NCBI RefSeq assembly: GCF_023073715.1
Contig: NZ_JADPKA010000029.1
Span: forward strand, 62,001 to 126,000
Reading direction: 5' to 3'
DNA from: Bradyrhizobium sp. 164
GTDB lineage: Bacteria; Pseudomonadota; Alphaproteobacteria; Rhizobiales; Xanthobacteraceae
Length of the DNA: 64,000 nt
Shown: positions 34,055-42,532 of the stretch, piece after piece
How positions within the stretch are numbered: position 1 is the stretch's first letter
How the letters are laid out: each line of letters begins with the position of its first letter
Made by a program: the position numbers and the translations under genes
The notes under the pieces: model-generated
What the model was told of the DNA's origin: nothing
The model's input: only the letters and a program-made list of their open reading frames with translations
Database searches by the model: none

Positions 34055-34882
34055 ATGCCAGCCCCGCCGCGGGCTTCCTTGACGCGAGCCGCTGCGTCGC
34101 CCGTTATGCAGGCACGATTCCTCTCCTCGGCCAAAGCTTCCGTGGCGCTTCCTCCGCTTGATTCATCTCAATGGCAAAGCCCCTTGCGCGCATTTGCGTG
34201 GGGGCTGCGTTCGATTACGCAGACCATCCTCACCATCGTGCTGTTCGTGACCTATCTCGGCATCGGCGCGCTCGCCCACGACACCCATTTCAGCCTGCTC
34301 TGGGCGCTTTGCTCGACATTGTTCGTCTGGGCCGGTCCCGCGCAGATCATCCTGATCACCACGCTCGGCTCGGGCGCGACCGTCATCCAATCCGCGCTCG
34401 CGGTGACCGTCAGCGCGATCCGTCTGTTTCCGATGGTGGTCTCGGTGCTACCGCTGATGCGCACACGGACGACCAAGCGACGCGAGTTGGTCTTCGCCGC
34501 GCATCTCACGGCCGTGACGCTGTGGGTCGAGTGCCATCGCTTCCTACCGCTTGTGCCGCGCGAGCGGCGCATCGCCTTCGTTCACGGGCTCGGCTGCGGC
34601 CTTGTGTCGGTGTGCCTCTGTGCCAACACGGTCGGCTATTTCCTCGCCGCCAACCTGACGCAGACGCTTGGAGCTGCGATCCTGTTGCTGACGCCGCTGT
34701 CGTTCCTGTTCTCGACTGCGCGCAACAGCCGCGAGATCGCCGATGTCGTCGCGCTCGTGCTCGGCATATTGCTCTATCCGCTGGCCGCGAATATGAACTC
34801 CGGCGTGGACATCCTCGTCAGCGGCGTGGTGGCCGGTACGATCGCCTATGGCGTGCATTGGTGGCGGGCGGTGCGCGCATGA
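34055..34882 (+). CDS. AzlC family branched-chain amino acid export permease
   Basis: The 275-residue inner-membrane protein has the AzlC fold: ILTIVLFVTYLGIGALAHDTHFSLLWALCSTLFVWAGPAQIILIT and later helices through LLYPLAANMNSGVDILVSGVVAGTIAYGVHWWR. AzlC with AzlD forms a two-subunit exporter of branched-chain or related amino acids. The ATG at 34055 follows a GGGGA site; 34106 is an alternative. Its stop overlaps the AzlD start by four bases (ATGA), so the two are coupled. Confidence 0.9.
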   Translation: MPAPPRASLTRAAASPVMQARFLSSAKASVALPPLDSSQWQSPLRAFAWGLRSITQTILTIVLFVTYLGIGALAHDTHFSLLWALCSTLFVWAGPAQIILITTLGSGATVIQSALAVTVSAIRLFPMVVSVLPLMRTRTTKRRELVFAAHLTAVTLWVECHRFLPLVPRERRIAFVHGLGCGLVSVCLCANTVGYFLAANLTQTLGAAILLLTPLSFLFSTARNSREIADVVALVLGILLYPLAANMNSGVDILVSGVVAGTIAYGVHWWRAVRA

Positions 34883-35229
34883 GCTTTTCGCACCTCATTG
34901 GCGACTGGCACGCGCTCGCCGTTCTGTTCGTCGCCGGCGTCGTTCCAAACCAGATATGGCGCATGCTGGGCCTGTGGTTCGGCGGCGGCATCGACGAGGG
35001 CTCCGAGCTGCTGGTCTGGGTGCGGGCAGTCGCCACCGCGATCCTGGCCGGCGTCATCGCCCAGATCGTGGTCGAGCCGCCGGGCGCGCTTGCCAGCGTC
35101 CCCGGTGCCTTACGCTATGGCGCGGTCGGGGCCGGGCTCGTCGTCTTCCTGCTGACCCGTCGCTCGATCTTTGCCGGCGTGGTCACGGGCGAAGTCTTCA
35201 TGCTGGCCGGCAAGTGGTGGTTGGGCTAA
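34879..35229 (+). CDS. AzlD family export subunit
   Basis: The 116-residue protein is a small partner of AzlC with four hydrophobic helices (LAVLFVAGVVPNQIWRMLGLW, VRAVATAILAGVIAQIV, YGAVGAGLVVFLLTRRSIFAGVVTGEVFMLAG). It overlaps the azlC stop (ATGA at 34879), and AzlC/AzlD couplings of this kind are standard. Together they probably export leucine or related amino acids. It is followed by the trmO-like gene 32 bases downstream on the same strand. Confidence 0.88.
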   Translation: MSFSHLIGDWHALAVLFVAGVVPNQIWRMLGLWFGGGIDEGSELLVWVRAVATAILAGVIAQIVVEPPGALASVPGALRYGAVGAGLVVFLLTRRSIFAGVVTGEVFMLAGKWWLG

Positions 35230-35261
35230 AACCACCGGCGAACAGCAAGGAAACAGGAAAT

Positions 35262-35753
35262 ATGGTTCGCGAACAGGAGCTCCGCGAGGGCGAGGTCGCC
35301 ATCGAGCTGCCACCGACGCAAGATGCCGGTCTCGTCTTCATCGGGCGCATCCGCACCCCCTGGACGTCGCGGCTGGAGACGCCGCGGCAAGGGCGGCATG
35401 ACGGCCCGGTCTGCCGGCTTGAGATCTTCGAGCCGTTCGTGCCGGCGATCAAGGGCGTCGACTTCTACAGCAATCTCGAAGTGCTGTACTGGCTCGACAA
35501 GTCGCGCCGCGATATCATCCTGCAAAGCCCGAAGAATAACGAGAAAACCCGCGGCACGTTTTCGCTGCGCTCGCCGGTGAGGCCCAATCCGATCGGCACC
35601 TCGGTCGTGAAGCTGGTCGGCATCGAAGGCAATGCGATCCTGGTGCGCGGGCTCGATTGCCTCGACAACACGCCACTGATCGACATCAAGCCGGACCGTT
35701 GCGAGTTCACGCCGTTGGCGGCGCCGCAAGCGGGAGATTTCGAAACGGAGTGA
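35262..35753 (+). CDS. trmO: TrmO/TsaA family tRNA methyltransferase
   Basis: The 163-residue protein fits the TsaA (TrmO) fold, which methylates N6-threonylcarbamoyl-A37 in tRNA using S-adenosylmethionine. Family motifs are PWTSRLETPRQG, GTFSLRSPVRPNPIGTSVVKL and DNTPLIDIKPD. It is somewhat short relative to E. coli TrmO (about 235), lacking the C-terminal extension, a form common in alphaproteobacteria. ATG at 35262 follows a GGAAA site. It sits after azlCD and before a palindromic repeat. Confidence 0.87.
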   Translation: MVREQELREGEVAIELPPTQDAGLVFIGRIRTPWTSRLETPRQGRHDGPVCRLEIFEPFVPAIKGVDFYSNLEVLYWLDKSRRDIILQSPKNNEKTRGTFSLRSPVRPNPIGTSVVKLVGIEGNAILVRGLDCLDNTPLIDIKPDRCEFTPLAAPQAGDFETE

Positions 35754-35773
35754 GGGGCGCACTGTGACCCCTT

Positions 35774-35860
35774 CGTCATTGCGAGCGAAGCGAAGCAATC
35801 CAGGCTGCTTCCGCAGAGACAGTCTGGATTGCTTCGTCGCAAGGGCTCCTCGCAATGACG
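35774..35860. repeat. Palindromic intergenic repeat, family B copy 2
   Basis: It reads CGTCATTGCGAGCGAAGCGA to TCCTCGCAATGACG, the family B element also at 10037 and 40126. It lies between convergent genes, where it could form a bidirectional terminator-like hairpin. Confidence 0.8.
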
Positions 35861-35872
35861 ATGTGGAAAGAC

Positions 35873-36301
35873 CTACGCCGCTTGCAGCGCCGCGATCAGC
35901 TTGGACGCGTGCTCTTCCAGCACCTTGGCGTCTTCCTTGCGGCTGGCGGGCGGCAGCATCGCGACGCCGTCGTGGCGCGGCATCACGTGCATGTGCAAGT
36001 GAAACACCACCTGTCCGCCGGCGGGCTCGTTGAACTGCTGCACCGTGATGCCGTCGGCGTTGAATGCCCTCATCGCGGCCACCGCGATCTTGTGCGCGCC
36101 GCGGGCGACATGGGCGAAGTCGTCAGGCTTGATGTCGAGGATGTTGCGGGCAGGGGCCTTCGGGATCACCAGCGTGTGGCCTGGCACGCGCGGCATGATG
36201 TCGAGGAAGGCGAAGACGTGCTCGTCCTCGTACACCTTGTAGCAGGGCAGCTCGCCGCGCAGGATCTTTGCGAAGATGTTGTTGGTGTCGTAGGCGGTCA
36301 T
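35873..36301 (-). CDS. HIT family protein
   Basis: The 142-residue protein carries the histidine triad HLHMH (His101, 103, 105), the active site of HIT nucleotide hydrolases and transferases (HINT/Fhit family), and the family strands PGHTLVIPKAPA and FNEPAGGQVVFH. It likely hydrolyses AMP-lysine or dinucleoside substrates. The start at 36301 gives the usual length. It is divergent from no other gene; a DUF482 gene lies 50 bases upstream on the same strand. Confidence 0.93.
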   Translation of the reverse strand: MTAYDTNNIFAKILRGELPCYKVYEDEHVFAFLDIMPRVPGHTLVIPKAPARNILDIKPDDFAHVARGAHKIAVAAMRAFNADGITVQQFNEPAGGQVVFHLHMHVMPRHDGVAMLPPASRKEDAKVLEEHASKLIAALQAA

Positions 36302-36351
36302 TGGTGGGTCCTCGAGATTTTGCGCTTACTGTCACCAGCCACGGCAAACCG

Positions 36352-37596
36352 TCAAGACGCCTCGTCGGCCCCTTTGCGGAACGGGCCGAGTTCGGCGAGC
36401 TCACGTCCGGCTTCCGCAACATAAGCGCGCTCGCGCTTAAGATAGTCGTCGATGGCGCGCCGCAGGCCCGGGTCGGCAATGAAGTGCGCGGAATAGGTCG
36501 TCGTCGGCAGGTAGCCGCGTGCGATCTTGTGCTCGCCCTGCGCGCCGGCCTCGACGTGCCGGAGGCCGCGCTTGATGGCGAAATCAATCGCCTGATAGTA
36601 GCAGACCTCGAAATGCAGGAACGGGTGATGCTCGACCGCGCCCCAGTTGCGGCCGAACAGCGTGTCCGAGCCGATGAAGTTAATCGCGCCCGCGATCCAA
36701 CGATTGTTGCGGCGGGCCATTACCAGCAGCACGTCCTCGCTCATGGTCTCGCCGATCAGCGAGAAGAACTCGCGCGTCAGATATGGCCGGCCCCATTTGC
36801 GCGACCCGGTCTCCATGTAAAATTCGAAAAATGCGTCCCAGGCATCCTCGGTGATGTCCTTGCCCGTCAGCCAGTGGATGGTGATGCCGGCGGCGAGCGC
36901 ATCGCGTCGCTCGCGCTTGATCGACTTGCGGTGGCGCGAGTTCAGCGTCGCCAGGAAGTCGTCGAAACTCGCAAACCCCTCATTGTGCCAGTGGAACTGC
37001 TGATCGGTACGCTGAAGGAAGCCGTGCCTGGCGAGTAGCTTCCACTCGGCCTCGCGCGCGAAGGTGACGTGCACCGAAGAGGCCTTGCTGACCCCGCACA
37101 GCGCCACCAGCCCGCTCGCCAGGGCCTCGGTGATCTGCTCGCGGTCGACACCGTCGCGGACCAGCAGGCGCGGCCCCGTTGCCGGGGTGAAGGGAACCGA
37201 GACCTGGAGCTTCGGATAGTACCGCCCGCCGGCACGCTCATAGGCATCCGCCCAGCCGCGGTCGAAAACGTATTCGCCCTGCGAGTGCGATTTCAGATAA
37301 CAGGGCACGATTCCCGCGACGCGGCCGTCGAGCTTGGCCACGAGATGCCGCGGTCCCCAGCCGGTGCGGATCGTCGCCGAACCCGATTTCTCGACGGCGG
37401 AGAGAAATGCGTGTGAGACGAACGGGTTATAGGCCGAGCTTAAGAGGCCGGCGGAATCGCCTGGAAAAGCGGATGAGGTTCCCTTGCCATGCCCATTACA
37501 AGCTTTGCCGGGATTGGCGCAGGCGTCCCAATCCTCCGGTGTCACTTCGCCAATCGAAGGTACGGCCTCGAGCGTGATTTCCGATGATGCCATCAT
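36352..37596 (-). CDS. GNAT-fold DUF482 family protein
   Basis: The 414-residue protein matches the COG3146/DUF482 family, sometimes called peptidogalycan biosynthesis proteins, with a double GNAT-like fold: SAYNPFVSHAFLSAVEKSGSA and the C-terminal FGRNWGAVEHHPFLHFEVCYYQAIDFAIKRGL and GEHKIARGYLP. It probably transfers an acyl or peptidyl group, but no reaction is established. Its start at 37596 (MMASS) is preferred to 37629. A small gap (50 bases) separates it from the HIT gene, so an operon is possible. Confidence 0.87.
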   Translation of the reverse strand: MMASSEITLEAVPSIGEVTPEDWDACANPGKACNGHGKGTSSAFPGDSAGLLSSAYNPFVSHAFLSAVEKSGSATIRTGWGPRHLVAKLDGRVAGIVPCYLKSHSQGEYVFDRGWADAYERAGGRYYPKLQVSVPFTPATGPRLLVRDGVDREQITEALASGLVALCGVSKASSVHVTFAREAEWKLLARHGFLQRTDQQFHWHNEGFASFDDFLATLNSRHRKSIKRERRDALAAGITIHWLTGKDITEDAWDAFFEFYMETGSRKWGRPYLTREFFSLIGETMSEDVLLVMARRNNRWIAGAINFIGSDTLFGRNWGAVEHHPFLHFEVCYYQAIDFAIKRGLRHVEAGAQGEHKIARGYLPTTTYSAHFIADPGLRRAIDDYLKRERAYVAEAGRELAELGPFRKGADEAS

Positions 37597-37650
37597 GCCC
37601 AAGATCGTGCATTGCAGCAGCGACTTCAAGAGGTCGGGAACGCGCTCGCA

Positions 37651-37790
37651 TGCCTGACGCAGCGCAGCGCTCTTCTAACGGTGCGCTTGCAGAGCGGGGC
37701 CCACGGGCAGCGCGTTCGCGGCGGGATGGTCCCGGCTCTGCGCCGCAACGCTAAAGGCGTCGCGGCTTGTCCGGGACACGAGAGGTGCCG
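37651..37790. repeat. Palindromic intergenic repeat, family A copy 3
   Basis: Contains CTGACGCAGCGCAGCGC, then AGAGCGGGGCCCACGG, GGGATGGTCCCGGCTCTGCG and TTGTCCGGGACACGAGA, the same building blocks as at 6750 and 10136. It lies between two co-directional minus-strand genes. Confidence 0.75.
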
Positions 37791-37795
37791 TGCCC

Positions 37796-38542
37796 TTACG
37801 GCACAAACCCTTCAAAGATCATCTGGTCCGCATATCGCCCGACCCGCGTCCGCTGCTGCGGCGTGCGCACGGTCCAGCCGAGCAGGGCGCAGCCGAACAG
37901 GTTGCGAGCAAGCCAAGGGGCGGGGGCGGGGAGATCGTCGACTCTGAAAGCGACGAAGTGGGGCTGGGTCTGGAAGCCGTGGCGGAGGTACAGCATGCTG
38001 TCGCGCTGCTCCTGCGTGAGCTTGGCCCAGTACTCGTCCTCATAGGTCCGCTGCGCGACGATGCCGCGCGGACGGGAGGGCAGCAGCTCGCGCAGCGCCA
38101 GCACCTGGTCAGGATCGAAGGACATACCGACGGCGGGACCGTCATAGGACGCCAGCACTTCGACCATCCGCTTCACCAGCTTGCGGTCGCCGCCAAAATG
38201 GCTCTTCAGCTCGATCACCAGCGGTACCCGGCCGGCGACCAGGGCGCAGAGGTCGCCGAGCGACATCATCCGCTCCGGTGTGTCGTTGAACTTGACGGAT
38301 TTCAGCTCGGCGGCGGTCTTGTCGATCACCTCTCCGGTCGCTTCGGTGAGGCGGCCGAGCGCATGGTCGTGATGCACCATGGCCTCGCCGTCGGCGGAGA
38401 GTTGAATATCGACCTCGACCGAAAAATTGCCTGCGATCGCGGCCTGCACCGCGCCTGGCATGTTTTCCACGATGCCCCGTGAAATGTTATGCAGGCCGCG
38501 ATGGGCGACCGGCCGGGCTGTCAGCCAATCCGGAGCGCGCAT
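37796..38542 (-). CDS. Glycerophosphodiester phosphodiesterase
   Basis: The 248-residue protein is a cytosolic GDPD: HRGLHNISRGIVENMPGAV (catalytic His and Glu), VEVDIQLSADGEAMVHHDHALGRLTEATG, VIELKSHFG and the C-terminal LGWTVRTPQQRTRVGRYADQMIFEGF. It hydrolyses glycerophosphodiesters to glycerol-3-phosphate and an alcohol. No signal peptide is visible (UgpQ-like). It starts five bases after the RidA gene stop on the same strand, so the two form an operon. Confidence 0.92.
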   Translation of the reverse strand: MRAPDWLTARPVAHRGLHNISRGIVENMPGAVQAAIAGNFSVEVDIQLSADGEAMVHHDHALGRLTEATGEVIDKTAAELKSVKFNDTPERMMSLGDLCALVAGRVPLVIELKSHFGGDRKLVKRMVEVLASYDGPAVGMSFDPDQVLALRELLPSRPRGIVAQRTYEDEYWAKLTQEQRDSMLYLRHGFQTQPHFVAFRVDDLPAPAPWLARNLFGCALLGWTVRTPQQRTRVGRYADQMIFEGFVP

Positions 38543-38547
38543 TCGCG

Positions 38548-39015
38548 TCAGGCGACCTCGAACACGCCATCGACCTCGACCGCGGCGTCCGCGGGCAGCG
38601 AGGCGACCCCGACGGTGGTGCGGGCATGACGGCCCTTGTCACCGAAGGCCGCGACCATCAGGTCGGAGGCGCCGTTCAGCACCTTGGGCCCGTCCAGGAA
38701 GTCAGGCGCCGAGTTGATGAAGCCGCCGAGGCGGACCACGCGCACCACCTTGTCGAGATCGCCGAGGGCCGCCTTGACCTGGGCCAGCAGGTTCACTGCG
38801 CAGCCGCGAGCGGCCGCAGCGCCGTCTTCGATCGAGACCCCGGCACCCAGCTTGCCCTTGGCAATCAGCTTGCCGGCCGGGTCGAAGCAGACCTGGCCGG
38901 AGACGAACAGCAAATTGCCGGTGCGCACGAACGGCACGTAATTGGCAACGGGGGTGGGGGCCTCGTGCAGCTTGATGCCCTGTTCCGCCAGTTTCTGCTC
39001 GACCGTGCCCGCCAT
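38548..39015 (-). CDS. RidA family protein (YjgF/YER057c/UK114), copy 1
   Basis: The 155-residue protein fits the RidA superfamily as the longer YjgF-like subgroup (YjgH/YoaB): LLFVSGQVCFDPAG, a central CAVNLLAQVKAALGDLDKVVRVVRLGGFINSAPDF, and FGDKGRHARTTVGVASLPADAAVEVDGVFEV. RidA proteins deaminate reactive 2-aminoacrylate imines; subfamily members lacking the key Arg do so poorly. The TxGxxSLPxxAxVE motif is present. The start at 39015 gives the normal length. It forms an operon with GDPD. Confidence 0.88.
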   Translation of the reverse strand: MAGTVEQKLAEQGIKLHEAPTPVANYVPFVRTGNLLFVSGQVCFDPAGKLIAKGKLGAGVSIEDGAAAARGCAVNLLAQVKAALGDLDKVVRVVRLGGFINSAPDFLDGPKVLNGASDLMVAAFGDKGRHARTTVGVASLPADAAVEVDGVFEVA

Positions 39016-39264
39016 GTCTCGACCTCGATGTCCAGGATTCCATTCGTCCCCGGCACGTCTGTGGGAGGCCGGGCGCGCCCTGTTTCGCCCATCGTGCCGC
39101 CACATGCAAGCAACTGGAGGGGGATGTACTTTGTTGAGGCAGGGGAGCAGGTTCAACGCGGGCGGGGCAACTTTACGTGAAACGGCCTCAGTTGCGACGC
39201 AATGGAACGGTCATTAAAATGTCGAATCTGCGCTTCCCCAAGGACGCGTCCTCAAGGAACAGAC

Positions 39265-40110
39265 ATGGTGCACCTTTTCCGGATTTCGCTCGGTGTAATG
39301 GCGCTCGCGGCGGCCATTGTCGGCTTTGGCGGTGGCGCCCAGGCCGCCAACGGTCCGTTCCTCGCGCACCAGGCGCTTTATGACCTCAGCCTCGTGAAAT
39401 CGCGCTCCAACTCGGTGAACAGTGCGCGCGGCCGCATCCTCTACAATTTCACGGGCAACGCTTGCGAGGGCTACACCTCCGAATTCCGCCAGGTCTCCGA
39501 GCTCGACAGCGGCGAGGGCAAGGTCACGCTGAGCGACCTCCGCTCCAATTCCTGGGAGGACGCCGCCGGAAAAAGCTACCACTTCAAGATCGAGACGCGC
39601 ATGAACGAGGCGGATGCCGGCCGTGTCGACGGCTCGGCCGAGCGCGACGGTGACCACATCAACGTCAAGCTGAAGCTGCCGGCGCCGAAGACATTCACCC
39701 TCGACGGCAAGATCGTATTCCCGACCGAGCAGATCCAGCGCATCATCGCCGCCGCCAAGGAGGGCAAGTCGCTGCTAGAGCTCTCCGTCTATGACGGCTC
39801 CGACGACGGCCAGAAGGTCTACAACACGCTCACCGTGATCGGCCAGCCGATCCCCGCCGACCGTGCTACCTCGTCCGATCCGTCGACCTCCGACGAGCAT
39901 ATGAAAGCGCTGAAGCGCTGGCCCGTCACCGTCAGTTATTTCGATCGCGACGCCCAGCAGAAGGAAGGCGAGCAGACGCCGGTCTACGCGATGGCGTTCG
40001 AGCTCTACGAAAACGGCGTCTCGCGCCAGCTCGTGCTCGACTACAACGATTTCGTGATTTCGGGCGCGATGGGCAAGTTCGACGTGAAGGACAGCAAGCC
40101 CTGTAATTGA
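39265..40110 (+). CDS. eipB: Cell envelope integrity protein EipB (DUF1849)
   Basis: The 281-residue periplasmic protein has a signal peptide (LGVMALAAAIVGFGGGAQA, cleavage near 28) and matches EipB of Brucella (DUF1849): HQALYDLSLVKSRSN, CEGYTSEFRQVSELDSGEGKVTLSDLRSNSWEDAAGK and LELYENGVSRQLVLDYNDFVISG. Its two cysteines, Cys67 and Cys280, correspond to the Brucella disulfide, a structural feature of this beta-spiral protein. EipB maintains envelope integrity, probably with TtpA. ATG 39265 puts the signal peptide at the N-terminus. Gene context is not informative. Confidence 0.92.
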   Translation: MVHLFRISLGVMALAAAIVGFGGGAQAANGPFLAHQALYDLSLVKSRSNSVNSARGRILYNFTGNACEGYTSEFRQVSELDSGEGKVTLSDLRSNSWEDAAGKSYHFKIETRMNEADAGRVDGSAERDGDHINVKLKLPAPKTFTLDGKIVFPTEQIQRIIAAAKEGKSLLELSVYDGSDDGQKVYNTLTVIGQPIPADRATSSDPSTSDEHMKALKRWPVTVSYFDRDAQQKEGEQTPVYAMAFELYENGVSRQLVLDYNDFVISGAMGKFDVKDSKPCN

Positions 40111-40125
40111 GGGCGTGGTCTCCTC

Positions 40126-40213
40126 CGTGTCATCGCAAGCGCAGCGAAGCAATCCAGACTGTTTCCACGGTGGCAGTCTGGGTTGTTTCGTCGCAAAAGC
40201 TCCTCGCAATGAC
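40126..40213. repeat. Palindromic intergenic repeat, family B copy 3
   Basis: CGTGTCATCGCAAGCGCAGC to TCCTCGCAATGAC, a slightly diverged family B copy (compare 10037 and 35774). It follows the eipB stop by 16 bases and could act as its transcript-end structure. Confidence 0.75.
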
Positions 40214-40279
40214 TGGGCTGGTCCTCGGCGTCCTCTCCGGCTAGGCTCCTCCCAACCATAACTTCGGGAGGCCAGCACC

Positions 40280-40681
40280 ATGCCCAAGCTCGACCATCTC
40301 CGCCCCAGCGGCCTGCATCACAATCCGGCTTATTCCCACGTCGTGACGGCGACCGGTGCGCGCACCATCTACATCTCCGGCCAGGTGTCGGTGGACGAGG
40401 AGGGGCGGATCGTCGGCGAGGGCGATATTGCCGCGCAGACGACGCAGGTGATGCAGAATCTCGGCCACGCGCTGAAGGCGGCGGGGGCGAGCTACGCCAA
40501 CATCGTCAAGATCACGACCTTCGTCGTGAACTACAAGCCGGAGCTGCGCCCCATCATCGGCAAGGCCCGCTCCGTCTTCTTCGAAGGCATGGAGCCGCCG
40601 GCCTCTACGCTCGTCGGCGTCTCCGCGCTGGCCGCGCCGGAGTGGCTGATCGAGATCGAAGCGGTGGCAGTCGCGGATTGA
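40280..40681 (+). CDS. RidA family protein, copy 2
   Basis: The 133-residue protein is a standard-length RidA: PAYSHVVTATGARTIYISGQVSVDEEG, MQNLGHALKAAGASYANIVKITTFVVN, and ASTLVGVSALAAPEWLIEIEAVAV. It lacks the arginine in the position of canonical RidA (STLVGVSALAAPEWLIEIE), so imine deamination may be weak or substrate shifted. It is likely cytosolic and trimeric. The ATG at 40280 follows a GGGAGG site. It stands alone after a repeat. Confidence 0.9.
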   Translation: MPKLDHLRPSGLHHNPAYSHVVTATGARTIYISGQVSVDEEGRIVGEGDIAAQTTQVMQNLGHALKAAGASYANIVKITTFVVNYKPELRPIIGKARSVFFEGMEPPASTLVGVSALAAPEWLIEIEAVAVAD

Positions 40682-40762
40682 GGTGACTGGTAGGATGGTT
40701 AGAGCGGAGCGAAACCCATCGCCCTTGTTGTGCGGATGGAGCTTGATGGGTGTCGCTTCGCT

Positions 40763-40945
40763 CTACCTATCCGACTTGCCTTTGGCCATCTCTTGCAAAA
40801 CAGCCATCGTCTCGTTGGCTCGGTCCGCCGGCACGAAGAGGTGATCGTGATGGAAGGCCGAAACCGCATTCACGTTGATCCCCGCTTCGGCAAGACGCGC
40901 CGTGATTGCCGCCAGAGTCGGCGACAGAGGCTGTGGGAGCAATGG
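40763..40945 (-). pseudogene. Remnant of an ACT-domain protein gene (C-terminal half)
   Basis: On the minus strand a frame without a start codon reads PLLPQPLSPTLAAI, then LAEAGINVNAVSAFHHDHLF, then VPADRANETMAVLQEMAKG before a stop at 40763. This matches the C-terminal half of small two-ACT proteins that bind amino acids, with the diagnostic pattern LAAxLAEAGIxVxAVS...DHxxVPADRA. A stop codon lies immediately before the frame (40946-40948), and the rest of the gene is missing. It is thus a 5'-truncated remnant. No mobile element is visible at the breakpoint. Confidence 0.6.
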
Positions 40946-41070
40946 TCAACATACCTTTGTATATCTCCTCTAATCCTTCTCATGCGCTGAGCTTACACTG
41001 GTAGAATTGAGCGACGGCGGGAGATTCTTACAATTTGAGTCCACTCGGGTCACTGCGGGGAGAGGCTCAA

Positions 41071-41226
41071 ATGAACGTTGTCATTCGAAAGCTCAACGGC
41101 CTGTGGCACCTCATCGTCGGGTCTTGTCAGATCCGAACGCCGTTCGTGGAAACTCAGGATCGGCAATTGGTAGTTCAGTATGCCCGGCGCGCCTATCCGG
41201 GTGCACGGATATTTGAACGCGACTGA
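41071..41226 (+). CDS. Small hypothetical protein, 51 aa
   Basis: The ATG at 41071 has a strong upstream GGGGAGAGG site. The product MNVVIRKLNGLWHLIVGSCQ... is basic with a beta-like pattern; no domain was recognised. It lies just beyond the ACT remnant and converges with dinB. The good ribosome site supports translation, but the gene is short. Confidence 0.45.
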   Translation: MNVVIRKLNGLWHLIVGSCQIRTPFVETQDRQLVVQYARRAYPGARIFERD

Positions 41227-41242
41227 GTTGAGCAGGACTTGA

Positions 41243-42532
41243 TCACTCCTGCGCCTTCTCCGGCCCCTCATACGCAATGCCGCGGATCACCGCAGCGCTG
41301 CCGAACTTCTTGCGCAGACTGTCCACCGCGCGCTCGGCGTGCGCGGCGCGGCGGTCGAGCATGTCGGTGTCGTCCAAGACCGAACCGTCACGCAGCGCGC
41401 TGACGCCGGCGCCCATCAGGCGGAAGGCGGTGCCGTCGATCTCTTTTGCCAGCATCTCGCGGCAGATCGAGAAGATCTTTGCGGCGAGCTGCGTCGGGGC
41501 GGCGATCGACTGCGAGCGCGTGCGCTGGCGGAAATCGGCGGTCTTCAGTTTCAACGTGACAGTCGAGCCGGCGAGCTCGCCGCTCTTGAGACGCGACGAC
41601 GTCTTCTCGCACAGCCGCCACAAGATCTTCTCCAGCGCCGCGAAATCGCGGATGTCGGTCTCGAACGTGGTTTCGCTGGAAATCGTCTTGGCGCCGCGAT
41701 CGGGCTCCACGCGGCGTTCGTCGATGCCGCGCGCGAGCCGCCACAGCCGGCGGCCGTCGCTCGGAAACTGCCGCATCATCTCGATCTCGTCGGCCTTCTG
41801 CAGGTCGGCGATGATGCGGAAGCCACGCTGCGCGAGGCGCTCCTGCGTGGCTGGTCCGACGCCAAAGATGAAGCCGACGGGCTTCTCCGACAGCATCAAG
41901 CGCGCTTCGTCCTGATCGAGCGCGGCAAAGCCGCGCGGCTTGTCGAGATCGGAGGCGATCTTGGCCAAAAACTTGTTGCAGGACAGGCCGACGGAGACGG
42001 TGATGCCGATATCGCGCTCGACGTCGCGCGCGAAGCGCGCCAGCACCTTTGCCGGGATCGTGCCGTGAACCCGCTCGGTGCCGGACAGATCAAGGAAGGC
42101 CTCGTCGATCGACAGCGGCTCGACCAGCGGGGTCAGCGCCTGCATGGCCTGGCGCACCTCGCGGCCGATCCGGACATATTTCGCCATATCCGGCCGGATC
42201 ACGGTCGCATGCGGGCAGGCCTCCAGGGCCTTGAACATCGGCATGGCCGAGCGGACGCCATAGGTGCGGGCGATGTAGCAGGCGGCCGACACCACGCCGC
42301 GCTTGCCCCCGCCGATGATGACGGGCTTATCGGCGATATCAGGATTGTCGCGCTTCTCGACCGTCGCATAGAAGGCATCGCAGTCGATGTGGGCGATGGT
42401 CAGGCTCGATAGCGCGCGGTGGCGGACCAGGCGAGGGGACCCGCAAGCGGAACAGCGCCGCACGCCCGTGTCCAGATCGGCCAGACAATCCCGGCAGAAG
42501 CAGCGGGGCCCTGCCGGATCGGGTTCGGTCAC
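41243..42532 (-). CDS. dinB: DNA polymerase IV
   Basis: The 429-residue Y-family polymerase starts with a zinc-finger-like segment (CFCRDCLADLDTGVRRC, CSACGSP, about residues 11-34) not found in E. coli DinB, then the palm with IAHIDCDAFYATVEKRDNP and the catalytic SIDEAFLDLSG, the thumb helix-hairpin and the little finger. It copies damaged DNA, causing untargeted mutation. In rhizobia it is LexA-regulated; no site was identified here. Its 3' end is convergent with the small ORF. The start at 42532 overlaps the DUF3572 gene stop by four bases. Confidence 0.95.
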   Translation of the reverse strand: MTEPDPAGPRCFCRDCLADLDTGVRRCSACGSPRLVRHRALSSLTIAHIDCDAFYATVEKRDNPDIADKPVIIGGGKRGVVSAACYIARTYGVRSAMPMFKALEACPHATVIRPDMAKYVRIGREVRQAMQALTPLVEPLSIDEAFLDLSGTERVHGTIPAKVLARFARDVERDIGITVSVGLSCNKFLAKIASDLDKPRGFAALDQDEARLMLSEKPVGFIFGVGPATQERLAQRGFRIIADLQKADEIEMMRQFPSDGRRLWRLARGIDERRVEPDRGAKTISSETTFETDIRDFAALEKILWRLCEKTSSRLKSGELAGSTVTLKLKTADFRQRTRSQSIAAPTQLAAKIFSICREMLAKEIDGTAFRLMGAGVSALRDGSVLDDTDMLDRRAAHAERAVDSLRKKFGSAAVIRGIAYEGPEKAQE

